Below are positions 42,051 through 51,338 of a stretch of DNA of 64,000 bases, in pieces (positions within the stretch are counted from its first letter, which is position 1; the number at the start of each line of letters is the position of its first letter). Source of the DNA: Mesonia sediminis (GTDB lineage: Bacteria; Bacteroidota; Bacteroidia; Flavobacteriales; Flavobacteriaceae); assembly GCF_042684705.1 (NCBI RefSeq), contig NZ_JBHULZ010000026.1, positions 1-64,000 of the forward strand. Reading direction: 5' to 3'. The position numbers and the translations under genes are program-made. The notes beneath the pieces are model-generated. The model ran no database searches and was not told where the DNA came from. It saw nothing but the letters and a program-made list of their open reading frames with translations.

Positions 42051-42069
42051 TACAAAAAATATAAGCATT

Positions 42070-42102
42070 AAAAAAGGTAGCATTTTAAATGCTACCTTTT
42101 TT
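42070..42102. terminator. Terminator between the PPIase and csbD-like genes
   Basis: Arms AAAAAAGGTAGCATTT and AAATGCTACCTTTTTT are perfectly complementary, 20 bp behind the isomerase stop. T runs on both strands, so it can serve both convergent genes. Confidence 0.88.
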
Positions 42103-42129
42103 ATTTCGTTTAAACGCTCCTAGCTCAAT

Positions 42130-42315
42130 CTATAATTTATTGATTTCTTCTTTAAGTTCTGCTTTGGTTTTTCCTGTTTTTTCCTCTAGTTTACCTAACA
42201 TCTCATCAAATTTACCTTCAGAATATGTGGTATCTTCATCGGTAATTTCACCATATTTTTGTTTGAATTTTCCTTTTACTTGTTTCCACTTTCCTTCTAA
42301 TTCTTGCTCGTTCAT
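42130..42315 (-). CDS. CsbD-like stress protein
   Basis: 61 residues, highly charged, entirely the CsbD pattern: NEQELEGKWKQVKGKFKQKY, GEITDEDTTYSEGKFDEM and LGKLEEKTGKTKAE. Family members are induced in general stress; the molecular function is unknown. Cytoplasmic. Convergent with the isomerase gene and divergent from the phytase-like lipoprotein. Confidence 0.92.
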   Translation of the reverse strand: MNEQELEGKWKQVKGKFKQKYGEITDEDTTYSEGKFDEMLGKLEEKTGKTKAELKEEINKL

Positions 42316-42400
42316 AATATTTAAGTTTTTTAATTTATTTAAAAGTACAGTTATTTGCAGTTTTAAGTTATTAATGAAATCTTATCTTTATCCTAATACT

Positions 42401-43495
42401 ATGTTATTTAAGACTTTTTATAGAATTTGCTTAGTCGTTGTGGCAATGATTTACCTCAATAGCTGCTCTAGTCTAAAATCCTATCCGCGAAGCAAAATAG
42501 AACTTGAGTTATTAGATGAGTACATCATCGCTAAAGACGCAAAATTTAATGCTGAGCCAATTGGCGGATTATCGGGTATAGACTATCGTGACGGATACTT
42601 TTACTGGGTAGTTGATGTACCTAGCAATCCGCGTATTTATAAAACGACAATCGAATTTGATGCCGATAAAATTAAACAAATTAACTTTATAGAAGCGATA
42701 AAGATAAATACCGATAATACAGACCTGTGGTTTGATTTAGAATCGGTATTAGCACATCCCAATCAACTTGGATTTCTCGTTTCGAGTGAGGGTTCTATCC
42801 AAAACAAAAAACAATCGGGTATCTATCAAATTGACGAGCAAGGAAAAATACAAAAAACCTATTCCCTACCCGATTATATCGATGTAAATAAAGGCAACCA
42901 AGCACATCATAATGGCGTTTGGGAAAGTTTGTGCTTTACCCCCGACCAATCCCAGTTTTTTGCAGCCTTAGAATTACCAGCCAGCCCCTGGGGAAAACCG
43001 AAGCTTTACGACACTCCTGCCCTGGTAAGTGTTTTGCGCTATGATTTAGCGGCCGAGAATTACCAAAAAGAATATTTTTATCCGCTAGAGCGCATACGCA
43101 CATGGCCGCTAAAACCTTTTGCTATTAATGGGCTAACCGCTATGCTGGCCTTTGACGAAAGCCGTTATATTATGCTTGAACGCGCCTATTCTGCCGGCCG
43201 TGGTAATAAGGCTAATCGCGCAATTCTTTTTGAATATAAGTTTACGGATTTAAACTCAGACCAAAACCTAAAACAATTGAACCGAGAAGCCAAAACACAT
43301 AAAAAACTGATTCTAGATCTAAAGAAGATAAGAAAATCATTAGCTTCTAAACGGTTAGACAATCTTGAAGGCATGTGTTTTGGTCCCACATCGCCCAACG
43401 GCAACCCCACCTTATTGCTAATAGCGGACAATAATTTTAATAGTTTCGACGAACAAATAAACCAAGTATTATGGTTTGAAATTAAAAAGCATTAA
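42401..43495 (+). CDS. Lipoprotein with esterase-like activity of phytase domain
   Basis: 364 residues starting at ATG 42401, giving a lipoprotein signal (CLVVVAMIYLNSCSS). The frame is open further upstream to 42089 but that part overlaps the csbD gene and is not coding. The body fits the phytase-like esterase/beta-propeller family: GGLSGIDYRDGYFYWVVD, FDLESVLAHP, NGVWESLCFTPDQSQFF, LTAMLAFDESRYIMLER, and LEGMCFGP. Exported, probably to the outer membrane. Substrate unknown. Confidence 0.85.
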   Translation: MLFKTFYRICLVVVAMIYLNSCSSLKSYPRSKIELELLDEYIIAKDAKFNAEPIGGLSGIDYRDGYFYWVVDVPSNPRIYKTTIEFDADKIKQINFIEAIKINTDNTDLWFDLESVLAHPNQLGFLVSSEGSIQNKKQSGIYQIDEQGKIQKTYSLPDYIDVNKGNQAHHNGVWESLCFTPDQSQFFAALELPASPWGKPKLYDTPALVSVLRYDLAAENYQKEYFYPLERIRTWPLKPFAINGLTAMLAFDESRYIMLERAYSAGRGNKANRAILFEYKFTDLNSDQNLKQLNREAKTHKKLILDLKKIRKSLASKRLDNLEGMCFGPTSPNGNPTLLLIADNNFNSFDEQINQVLWFEIKKH

Positions 43496-43499
43496 ACGA

Positions 43500-44261
43500 T
43501 TATTCGCAGTTAGAAGGTGTTAATAATACACTGGCTTGCTCAAATTTTAAACTATCGGTTAATTTCCATTCTTGGCTAGCTTGAACAAATTCATCGGCAG
43601 CATAATGCAAAGGAACAGCATTAGGTATAGTATAAGCGAAAACCTGATTAAGGTGGACACCTTCTTGCGTAAAACTAGGGTCGATTTTAAGCAAACGCGC
43701 CGATTCATCTCCGTTAGCTCGGGCAACAAAATATACCAAGTGATCTTTGGTATTTACCCACCAAATTTCCTTAGGCTCCCCCTCATTTTCAATGGCTATT
43801 TTATGGTAGTTAGCTTCATCGGTTTGTAATTCTCCTATTAGGTAAAAACTTTGCTCTTGATATCCGAAAGGAAATTGCACCCAATTTACGCTTTGCTGTA
43901 ATGCCGCCTTAGCTTCTTGAAGCTGATTGCTAGTTAATTCTTCTAAATGTTTGTTTATTTTACGTTCAAAACCTTGATTATCCAGTACATCTTCAATTGC
44001 ATCTTTACCAGTAGTATTTTGCTTTCGGTACATAAACATACCACAATTGCGCAGCGCCATATAATGTTCGCCTTGGTGTTTAAATTTAATCACAGCCGAT
44101 TCCTGCAAAGCTACCCCTGTTTTAGCGAAGGTTTGTTGAATGATAGTATTGGCTTTTTCTCGGTTAGCCGCATTGGCTGATTCTAAAGGTTTATATTCAA
44201 TAGATTGTTGACAACTGGTCAGGCCTAGCACTATGGCAAGCGCTAAAATAGTAAGTCTCAT
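43500..44261 (-). CDS. Lipoprotein of unknown function
   Basis: 253 residues with lipobox GLTSCQQ (Cys at 17). The body (RNCGMFMYRKQNTTGK, VNWVQFPFGYQEQSFYLIGE, KEIWWVNTKDHLVYFVARANG) does not match a family I know. A Gly-rich strand-turn pattern suggests a beta fold. Convergent with the previous gene with only 4 bp between stops. Confidence 0.75.
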   Translation of the reverse strand: MRLTILALAIVLGLTSCQQSIEYKPLESANAANREKANTIIQQTFAKTGVALQESAVIKFKHQGEHYMALRNCGMFMYRKQNTTGKDAIEDVLDNQGFERKINKHLEELTSNQLQEAKAALQQSVNWVQFPFGYQEQSFYLIGELQTDEANYHKIAIENEGEPKEIWWVNTKDHLVYFVARANGDESARLLKIDPSFTQEGVHLNQVFAYTIPNAVPLHYAADEFVQASQEWKLTDSLKFEQASVLLTPSNCE

Positions 44262-44357
44262 GAGGTGTTTTATTTGGTTAAGCTGTAAAGCTATATTATT
44301 TTTAACAAATTAAGTGAATTATAAAGAAAAACAGCAACATCTAGAACGGTAAAATTT

Positions 44358-44393
44358 GTTTAAAAAAGCAGCTTAGTTTAAAAAAGCACCTTA
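44358..44393 (+). repeat. 18-bp tandem duplication upstream of smpB
   Basis: GTTTAAAAAAGCAGCTTA at 44358-44375 is followed directly by GTTTAAAAAAGCACCTTA, differing at one base. It lies 11 bp before the smpB start, in the promoter region. TATTTTAG right after it (44392-44399) may be a -7 box. Confidence 0.8.
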
Positions 44394-44403
44394 TTTTAGC
44401 ACT

Positions 44404-44865
44404 ATGAGTAAAAACAACATCAACATACAGAATAGAAAGGCGCGATTTCAGTATGAAATCATAGATAAATACATTGCTGGAATCAGTTTAGCCGGAACCG
44501 AAATAAAATCTATCCGTCAAGGAAAAGCAAGTATTGCCGAAAGTTTTTGCGAATTTCACCGTAATGAGTTGTATGTCATCAATATGCATATAGAAGAGTA
44601 TTCGCACGCTTCGCATTTTAACCACAACCCTAAAAGCGAACGCAAATTGTTACTGCAGCGCAAAGAATTAAGAAAGCTACATAAAGAGGTGAGCAATACT
44701 GGCTTAACCATTATACCCCTGCGCTTGTTTATTAATGAGCGCGGTTTAGCAAAATTGCAAATTGGTTTGGCAAAAGGTAAAAAAATGCACGATAAGCGTG
44801 AAACCATAAAAGACCGAGAGAATAAACGTAAATTAGACCGAATTAAAAAATCTTATAATGCCTAG
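44404..44865 (+). CDS. smpB: SsrA-binding protein SmpB
   Basis: 153 residues, partner of tmRNA in rescuing stalled ribosomes. The N-terminal core has NRKARFQYEIIDKYIAGISL, GTEIKSIRQGKASIAESFCEF; the C-terminal tail is basic (KGKKMHDKRETIKDRENKRK), as required for decoding-centre binding. No tmRNA gene was seen nearby. The DUF5686 gene follows after 2 bp. Confidence 0.97.
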   Translation: MSKNNINIQNRKARFQYEIIDKYIAGISLAGTEIKSIRQGKASIAESFCEFHRNELYVINMHIEEYSHASHFNHNPKSERKLLLQRKELRKLHKEVSNTGLTIIPLRLFINERGLAKLQIGLAKGKKMHDKRETIKDRENKRKLDRIKKSYNA

Positions 44866-44867
44866 GT

Positions 44868-47342
44868 ATGCGCCAAAAGCTTTTTGGTTTAATCTTTTTA
44901 TTAGCTTGTAGTTTACAGACTCAGGCTCAAATTACCGGTCGGGTAATCAACACCCAGCAAGAAGAGCTTGCGCAAGTTAACATCTTTATTGAAAACTCCT
45001 ACCAAGGTAGCGTGAGTAACGAATCGGGTTATTTTGAATTACCCGTTGTAAATACAGACAGCTTAACTTTAGTTTTTCGGTATTTGGGTTATAAAACACT
45101 AAAACGAAAAATTATTATAGACGCCCCGCAGCATGATTGCGGTACTATTGTCTTAGAAGAAGAGCCTACCTCACTTGACCAAATAGTGCTGAACAACCAG
45201 CAAAATAAAGGGCTTATTCTCATTAAAAAAGCCATTGCGAACCGAGAAAAAAACCTTAATCTAACCAAGGCATACACGGCCAATTTCTACTCTAAAGGAA
45301 TCTGGAAAATTCAAAATGCTCCCGAAAAAATTTTGGGTAACGATTTATCTGATTTACGCTCCAAGCTAGATTCTACCGGTAGCGGTATTGCCTATTTATC
45401 TGAAACCGTATCTCAAATTAAATTCCAAGCTCCCGATAATTTCCACGAAAAAATAATCGCCTCAAAACTTAGTGGCGATGACAACGGATTTAGTTTTAAC
45501 AGCGCTCAAGAAGCCGAATTCAATTTTTATAAAAACAATATTGATCTGCGGCAAAATTTGATCTCCCCCATAGCTGACTATGCGTTGAATCACTACGACT
45601 ATCAATTAGCCGACCTATTTTATGACGAACAGAATCACTTAATTTATAAAATACAAGTACAGCCTAAAAACCCTAAAGGACGTGTGTTTTCGGGATTTGT
45701 TTATATTGTAGATGATACTTGGCAACTTTACGGAATTGATTTGCAGACCACCGGTGAGGCGATACAATTTGAAGCTATTGAAACCATACACTTTAAACAA
45801 AATTTCAGTTTTAATGCCTTAGATCAGCGATGGGTGAAGCAAACACAAACCATAGATTTTAGCTGGTCGATCTTAGGTGTCTCTGGCGATGGTCGTTTTT
45901 CTGCGGTGTACACGAACTATGATTTTAATCCGCAGTTTACCTCAGCAAGCTTCGGAAGAGAAATTTTGGCTTTTGCCACAAAAGCCAATGACAAAGACAG
46001 TATGTTTTGGCAAGGCCAACGTCCTATACCCTTAACCGATGAAGAACAACAGGATTATTTAAAAAAACAACAATTAGCTAACCTACAAAACAGAAAACGC
46101 TACCAAGATTCTGTCGACGCTATAAATAATCGCTTTAAAGTTAGTAATTTAATAAGTGGATACACCTACAAGCAAAGCTATCAAAACCAGCGTTGGCAGA
46201 TAGAGGCTCCCTTAAAAAACTTGCACTTTAACATGGTGCAAGGCTACAATTTAAGCTTACCGCTGCGTTTTGTAAAAACCGAGCCCCAAAAAAACACTTT
46301 CTATAGTTTTGCAGCCACTCCGCAATACGGCTTTTCTGATAAAACTTGGCGAGGTAGCTTCACCTACACCCAAAAGTTTAATAACTTTAGCAAGCCGTTT
46401 TTAAGTATCAGTCTTGGATCTGAAGCAAAAGAAATAAATAATAAGTCGAGTACCCCTTTACATTTATACGATTTGGCTTTAATCGGTTTCCAAAAAAATT
46501 ACCTCAAGCTCTATGCAAATCAATTTGCGCGTATAAGCTATTCGAATGAATTGGCAAACGGACTCCGATTTTATTCCGCTTTAAGCTTCAACAAAAGGGA
46601 TGTACTTAAAAATAGAGCTCATCATGGCTTTTTTAAATCAAGCTCACAATTTTACACGCCCAACAATCCGCTTGACAGTAACAATCGACCAGCGTCGGCT
46701 TTATTTACCCCACACCAGATGCTGCAGTACGAAGTAGGATTGCGGATTGACTTTGACCAGTCTTACTACCTGTACCCCGATGGTAAATATGCAGTCAGCT
46801 CCTCTAAATACCCTCGATTTTTCTTGTATTATAACCAAGGCTGGGCGACTGATTTGGATACCTATAATTTTTCTAAAATCAGTTTAAGAACTAATCAAAA
46901 CCTAAATTGGAATCAAAGGGGGACTTTCTCTTATTTTGCTCGAGGCGGATTTTTTATCGGCAAAGACAAAACTAGTTTTATCGATTACCAACATTTTGAT
47001 AGCACACCTACCCAAATACGCTTAAAACCAGGTTTAGACCGATTTTATTTACTTGATTTGTATAGTCATAGCACAACCAATACATTTGCCGAGGTGCATT
47101 TACAACATAATTTCAAGGGTTGGATTTTAGGGAAAATTCCGGGCATAAGAGCACTAAATTTAAATTTAGTTGCTACTGGAAAAGCTTTGTACACCCAAGA
47201 ACATACCCCTTTTATAGAAGTTGGCTTAGGCCTAGACAATTTAGGTTGGGGTAAATACAGAATTTTACGCCTTGATTTTGTAAAGAACCTGCAATCAGGT
47301 AATCAAAATGATTTTGGCGTATTTGTGGGACTCTCGCTTTAA
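44868..47342 (+). CDS. DUF5686 outer-membrane protein with carboxypeptidase-like regulatory domain
   Basis: 824 residues. A signal (1-20) is followed by a CarboxypepD_reg-like beta domain (about 22-105: ITGRVINTQQEELAQVNIFIENS, FRYLGYKT). The DUF5686 region covers the rest: AIANREKNLNLTKAYTANFYSKG, a soluble middle portion, and a C-terminal half of alternating strands ending FGVFVGLSL, the terminal aromatic/hydrophobic pattern of a beta-barrel. Role unknown; likely a surface protein. Convergent with pcm, overlapping it by 4 bp. Confidence 0.88.
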   Translation: MRQKLFGLIFLLACSLQTQAQITGRVINTQQEELAQVNIFIENSYQGSVSNESGYFELPVVNTDSLTLVFRYLGYKTLKRKIIIDAPQHDCGTIVLEEEPTSLDQIVLNNQQNKGLILIKKAIANREKNLNLTKAYTANFYSKGIWKIQNAPEKILGNDLSDLRSKLDSTGSGIAYLSETVSQIKFQAPDNFHEKIIASKLSGDDNGFSFNSAQEAEFNFYKNNIDLRQNLISPIADYALNHYDYQLADLFYDEQNHLIYKIQVQPKNPKGRVFSGFVYIVDDTWQLYGIDLQTTGEAIQFEAIETIHFKQNFSFNALDQRWVKQTQTIDFSWSILGVSGDGRFSAVYTNYDFNPQFTSASFGREILAFATKANDKDSMFWQGQRPIPLTDEEQQDYLKKQQLANLQNRKRYQDSVDAINNRFKVSNLISGYTYKQSYQNQRWQIEAPLKNLHFNMVQGYNLSLPLRFVKTEPQKNTFYSFAATPQYGFSDKTWRGSFTYTQKFNNFSKPFLSISLGSEAKEINNKSSTPLHLYDLALIGFQKNYLKLYANQFARISYSNELANGLRFYSALSFNKRDVLKNRAHHGFFKSSSQFYTPNNPLDSNNRPASALFTPHQMLQYEVGLRIDFDQSYYLYPDGKYAVSSSKYPRFFLYYNQGWATDLDTYNFSKISLRTNQNLNWNQRGTFSYFARGGFFIGKDKTSFIDYQHFDSTPTQIRLKPGLDRFYLLDLYSHSTTNTFAEVHLQHNFKGWILGKIPGIRALNLNLVATGKALYTQEHTPFIEVGLGLDNLGWGKYRILRLDFVKNLQSGNQNDFGVFVGLSL

Positions 47343-47980
47343 TTTTTATCTTCTAACAGCGGTACAAATCTGAATTCACCAAACTCTTCGCGCTCAAACT
47401 CGGTTGCCGATTTTCGGGTAAAGAGCGTCATAATTTGCGGGTCATCGCCTACGGGAATAACCAATTTTCCTCCTATTTTTAATTGGGCCAACAATGGCTT
47501 AGGAACATAGGGTGCTCCTGCTGTTACAATAGCCCGATCAAAAGGAGCATATAGCGGTAGGCCTTTATAACCGTCGCCAAAACTAAGGTATTTCGGGCGG
47601 TAGCCCAGTTTTTGCAAAAAGAGTTTAGTCTTTTTAAATAATTCTTGTTGGCGTTCGATGCTATAAACCCTTGCCCCCAGTTCACAAAGCACAGCCGTTT
47701 GATAGCCGCTTCCTGTACCAATTTCTAAAACTTGATGTCCAGGCTCCACCGCTAACAACTCCGTTTGAAAAGCTACGGTGTAGGGTTGCGAAATAGTTTG
47801 ATCTGCCGCAATAGGAAAAGCTTTATCTTGGTAGGCGTGATCTTCAAAACTACTATCCATAAACAAATGACGGGGTATTTTGCCAATCGCCGTTAATACA
47901 CGTTGGTCTGCAATTCCTTTTTCTTTGAGAATTTCAACCAAATGTTGTCGCTTACCTTGATGTCTGAATGTATCTTTCAA
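47339..47980 (-). CDS. pcm: Protein-L-isoaspartate O-methyltransferase
   Basis: 213 residues. Repairs damaged proteins by methylating isoaspartyl residues with SAM. The segment AFPIADQTISQPYTVAFQTEL, SAM-binding LEIGTGSGYQTAVL, and GDGYKGLPLYAPFDRAIVTAG followed by PVGDDPQIMTL are the family hallmarks. Single gene. 242 bp to the divergent oxidoreductase gene contain nothing recognisable. Confidence 0.95.
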   Translation of the reverse strand: MKDTFRHQGKRQHLVEILKEKGIADQRVLTAIGKIPRHLFMDSSFEDHAYQDKAFPIAADQTISQPYTVAFQTELLAVEPGHQVLEIGTGSGYQTAVLCELGARVYSIERQQELFKKTKLFLQKLGYRPKYLSFGDGYKGLPLYAPFDRAIVTAGAPYVPKPLLAQLKIGGKLVIPVGDDPQIMTLFTRKSATEFEREEFGEFRFVPLLEDKN

Positions 47981-48198
47981 CGCCTTGAAATTTTTGCTAA
48001 AATTAGCTAATTTTTAAGGAATTTCAGCTGATTTACACAAAGAAATACACCGCATTTATACGCGTAGGCCGTAGGGTATTTATAACCAAATAACTAAAAA
48101 TACGCTAAAATCGGTAAAATAGCCAATAACAATGGACGCGACTGACGAAAGAGATGAAAATCTAAAAAAAATTGATGCCACTTCTCTAAAAGAAATAG

Positions 48199-48206
48199 TA
48201 TTTTTG
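48199..48206 (+). promoter_or_regulatory. -7 box for the oxidoreductase operon
   Basis: TATTTTTG matches the Bacteroidota -7 consensus TAnnTTTG and lies 16 bases upstream of the ATG at 48223. No convincing -33 element. Confidence 0.45.
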
Positions 48207-48222
48207 TGCAAAACCACGATAT

Positions 48223-49191
48223 ATGCTAAAAATAGGAGTTATAGGCGCAGGCCATCTAGGTAAAATACATTTGCGCTTACTCAACCAATCCAAAAAATAT
48301 GAGCTTGTAGGATTTTACGATAGCAATCGGGAGTATGCTCAAAAAGTAGCCGATGAATTTGGGTATACTTTGTATGAAGAGATTGACGATCTTTTGCAGG
48401 ATGTGGCTGTAATCGATATTGTAACCCCTACCCTTTCACATTATGATATTGCTAAAAAAGCAGTGCTATTAAACAAGCATTTCTTTATAGAAAAACCAAT
48501 TACTCATACTGTTGAAGAAGCAGATGAATTGGTAGCATTGGCAGCAGAACATAAGGTTAAGGGCCAGGTAGGCCACGTAGAGCGGTTTAATCCAGCCTTT
48601 AAAGCAGTACAAGACAAAATTGACCAACCCATGTTTATCGAAGCCCATCGATTGGCAGAATTTAATCCGCGTGGTACCGATGTTCCCGTAGTTTTAGATT
48701 TAATGATTCACGATATCGATGCTGTTTTGAGCGTGGTACCCTCTCCTGTAAAGAATATTAATGCTAGTGGTGTTTCGGTAATTAGTGAAACACCAGATAT
48801 TTGCAATGCCCGTATAGAATTTGAAAACGGTTGTGTAGCCAATTTAACCGCAAGTCGTATTTCACTTAAGCAAATGCGCAAAGCGCGCTTCTTTCAACGC
48901 GATGCTTATATCTCTGTAGATTTTCTAGAAAAGAAATGTGAGGTAGTTAGAATGAAAGATGCTCCCCAGCAACCAGGAGAATTTGATATGATTTTGCAAA
49001 ACGCAGAAGGAGTTAAAAAGCAAATCTATTTTGACAATCCAGATGTAGATGAAAACAATGCTATTTTGGAAGAATTGGAAACCTTTGCTGAGGCGATTAC
49101 CCAAGATCTCACTCCGAAGGTAACTTTAGAACAAGGTGCACGTGCCTTACGCGTAGCCAAACAAATAATAAATAGTTTTTCAAAAAAATAA
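48223..49191 (+). CDS. Gfo/Idh/MocA-family oxidoreductase
   Basis: 322 residues. The N-terminal Rossmann fold has GVIGAGHLGKIHLRLL (4-19) and the IDIVTPTLSH and FIEKPITHT segments (EKP motif at about 91-93). The C-terminal alpha/beta domain has GHVERFNPAFKA, LDLMIHDIDAV. Such enzymes oxidise or reduce sugar or inositol-like substrates with NAD(P). Substrate unknown. First of a plus-strand run of co-directed genes reaching miaA. Confidence 0.88.
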   Translation: MLKIGVIGAGHLGKIHLRLLNQSKKYELVGFYDSNREYAQKVADEFGYTLYEEIDDLLQDVAVIDIVTPTLSHYDIAKKAVLLNKHFFIEKPITHTVEEADELVALAAEHKVKGQVGHVERFNPAFKAVQDKIDQPMFIEAHRLAEFNPRGTDVPVVLDLMIHDIDAVLSVVPSPVKNINASGVSVISETPDICNARIEFENGCVANLTASRISLKQMRKARFFQRDAYISVDFLEKKCEVVRMKDAPQQPGEFDMILQNAEGVKKQIYFDNPDVDENNAILEELETFAEAITQDLTPKVTLEQGARALRVAKQIINSFSKK

Positions 49192-49202
49192 AAATTAGAA
49201 TT

Positions 49203-50090
49203 ATGAAGAATATTGCCGTAATAGGAGCCGGTACAATGGGTAACGGAATTGCCCATACTTTTGCTCAGTTTAATTACAAAGTACATTTAATTGATATAGC
49301 TCAAGAGAATTTAGATCGAGGAATGGCTACCATTACAAAAAATCTAGATCGTATGCTTGCTAAGGAAAAAATTAGCGAGCAAGATAAAGATCAGACTTTA
49401 GCCAATATCACCACTTTTACCGATTTAAAAGAGGGAGTGCAGCAAGTTGACTTAGTGGTTGAAGCTGCCACCGAAAACGAAGACTTAAAATTAAAAATAT
49501 TCAAGCAATTGGATGAGTTTTGCGCTAAAGAAACTATTTTGGCATCCAATACCAGTTCAATTTCAATTACAAAAATTGCATCGGTAACTAGACGACCTGA
49601 GCAGGTAATCGGGATGCACTTTATGAATCCTGTACCCATTATGAAGTTGGTTGAAATTATTAAAGGTTATAGTACTTCGCAGGAAGTAACTCAAAAAATA
49701 ATGGATTTATCGGTAGCCTTAAAAAAAACACCAACAGAAGTAAATGATTATCCTGGTTTTGTAGCCAATCGTATCTTGATGCCTATGCTTAATGAAGCCA
49801 TTGAAACACTTTATAATCAAGTGGGCGGCGTTAAAGAAATAGACACCGTGATGAAATTGGGTATGGCACATCCTATGGGGCCACTACAATTAGCCGATTT
49901 TATTGGTTTAGACGTTTGTTTGAGTATTTTAGAAGTAATGTACGACGGATTTAAAAATCCGAAATATGCTCCTTGCCCATTATTGGTGAATATGGTACAA
50001 GCTGGAAAACTAGGCGTTAAATCGGGCGAAGGTTTTTACGACTATAGCGAATCTAAAAAAGCCGAAGTTGTGGCTGCTCAATTCAAATAA
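49203..50090 (+). CDS. 3-hydroxybutyryl-CoA dehydrogenase
   Basis: 295 residues. NAD-binding VIGAGTMGNGIAHTFAQF (6-23), catalytic His H139 in GMHFMNPVPIMKLVEI, and VNDYPGFVANRILMPMLNEA and GMAHPMGPLQLADFIGLDV in the C-terminal helical domain. Interconverts acetoacetyl-CoA and 3-hydroxybutyryl-CoA in fatty-acid or butyrate metabolism. No partner acyl-CoA genes are in the window. 11 bp behind the oxidoreductase gene. Confidence 0.94.
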   Translation: MKNIAVIGAGTMGNGIAHTFAQFNYKVHLIDIAQENLDRGMATITKNLDRMLAKEKISEQDKDQTLANITTFTDLKEGVQQVDLVVEAATENEDLKLKIFKQLDEFCAKETILASNTSSISITKIASVTRRPEQVIGMHFMNPVPIMKLVEIIKGYSTSQEVTQKIMDLSVALKKTPTEVNDYPGFVANRILMPMLNEAIETLYNQVGGVKEIDTVMKLGMAHPMGPLQLADFIGLDVCLSILEVMYDGFKNPKYAPCPLLVNMVQAGKLGVKSGEGFYDYSESKKAEVVAAQFK

Positions 50091-50096
50091 ATTACT

Positions 50097-51335
50097 ATGC
50101 CAGAAGTTGTTCCTTTTCGGGCTGTGAGACCCACCCGTGACAAAGTTGGTTTAATTTCATCTCGACCTTACCATCACTATACACAGGCCGAAAGGGAAGC
50201 TCGGCTAGACAACAATCCGTTTTCATTTTTACATATTGTGAATCCGGGTTATAAATACCACAAAGAGGTATCGGGACCAGATCGGTATGAATTGGTACGC
50301 AATCGCTATCAAGAATTTCGAGAAGACCATATTTTTATCAAAGATGAGCATCCTTGTTTTTATATTTATGAACGCAAAGATGCAGACGGTCACGTTTTTA
50401 CTGGTATTGTTGCCGCCACGGGCCTTAATAGTTACAAAAGTAATTTAATAAAAAGGCACGAAGAAACCATCGCTTACCGCGAAGAAGATTTTAAAAAATA
50501 CTTGCAAACTGTTGGCTTTAATGCAGAGCCAGTTTTGTTAACGCACCCCGATAATTCAGATTTATCTGCGATCATCAATAATGCGAAAAGCATACGTCCA
50601 GAATACGAATTTACCACCACCTACAGAGACACCCATTATTTGTGGTTGATTGACGATGCTCAAACCTGCCAACAAATCACTCAGATTTTTAAGTCTATGG
50701 ATCATCTTTATATTGCCGATGGTCATCACCGCAGTGCCAGCGCTCATCAACTTTGCGAAGAATTAAAAAAAAGCAATAAAGAGCATACCGGTAAAGAGCC
50801 TTATAATTTTTTTATGAGTTACATCATACCAGAGAGTAACCTTAAAATTTTAGAATTTAATCGGCTGGTAAAAGATTTAAATGGCTTAAGCAAAGAAGAG
50901 TTTCTCATTCGGTTAGATAATTTTTTTAAAATAGAAAACCGCAAGAATACCTATTATAAGCCTCAAGAAAAGCATTCTTTTAGTATGTACCTTGACGGTG
51001 ATTTTTATAGTCTACACTTACGAAAGTTAAACTATAAAACCGAAAATGCATTATCTCATCTCGATGCGCAAGTCTTATATAAAACCGTTTTAAATCCTAT
51101 TTTGGGTATTGGCGATGCACGCTCAGACAAACGTTTGGACTACGCCCATGGTAAAAAAGGCATGGCGTATGTCAAAGGACTAGTAGACCGTGGAGAGTTT
51201 AAAGTAGGATTTGGTATGCTGCCAGCATCGGTTGCTGAAATGAAACAAATCGCCAATGAAGGTTTAACCATGCCGCCTAAATCGACCTACATAGAACCCA
51301 AATTACGCAGCGGTATCACCATATATGAATATTAA
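50097..51335 (+). CDS. DUF1015 family protein
   Basis: 412 residues. The whole length follows DUF1015: VPFRAVRPTRDKVGLISSRPYH, NPFSFLHIVNPGYKY, the middle ADGHHRSASAHQLCEEL with its GHHR signature, and MPPKSTYIEPKLRSGITIY at the end. From memory, such genes often lie close to serA or serC in Bacteroidota, but neither is here. Enzymatic role uncertain; a His/Asp-rich signature suggests catalysis. 6 bp behind the dehydrogenase gene. Confidence 0.9.
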   Translation: MPEVVPFRAVRPTRDKVGLISSRPYHHYTQAEREARLDNNPFSFLHIVNPGYKYHKEVSGPDRYELVRNRYQEFREDHIFIKDEHPCFYIYERKDADGHVFTGIVAATGLNSYKSNLIKRHEETIAYREEDFKKYLQTVGFNAEPVLLTHPDNSDLSAIINNAKSIRPEYEFTTTYRDTHYLWLIDDAQTCQQITQIFKSMDHLYIADGHHRSASAHQLCEELKKSNKEHTGKEPYNFFMSYIIPESNLKILEFNRLVKDLNGLSKEEFLIRLDNFFKIENRKNTYYKPQEKHSFSMYLDGDFYSLHLRKLNYKTENALSHLDAQVLYKTVLNPILGIGDARSDKRLDYAHGKKGMAYVKGLVDRGEFKVGFGMLPASVAEMKQIANEGLTMPPKSTYIEPKLRSGITIYEY

Positions 51336-51338
51336 ACT

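Noticed and set aside
42089..42400. N-terminal extension of the phytase-like lipoprotein
   Set aside because: It lies antisense to the csbD-like gene and behind a terminator; the lipoprotein signal begins at 42401.
48127..48260. Small ORF upstream of and overlapping the Gfo/Idh/MocA gene
   Set aside because: No domain, out of frame with the oxidoreductase and covering its promoter.
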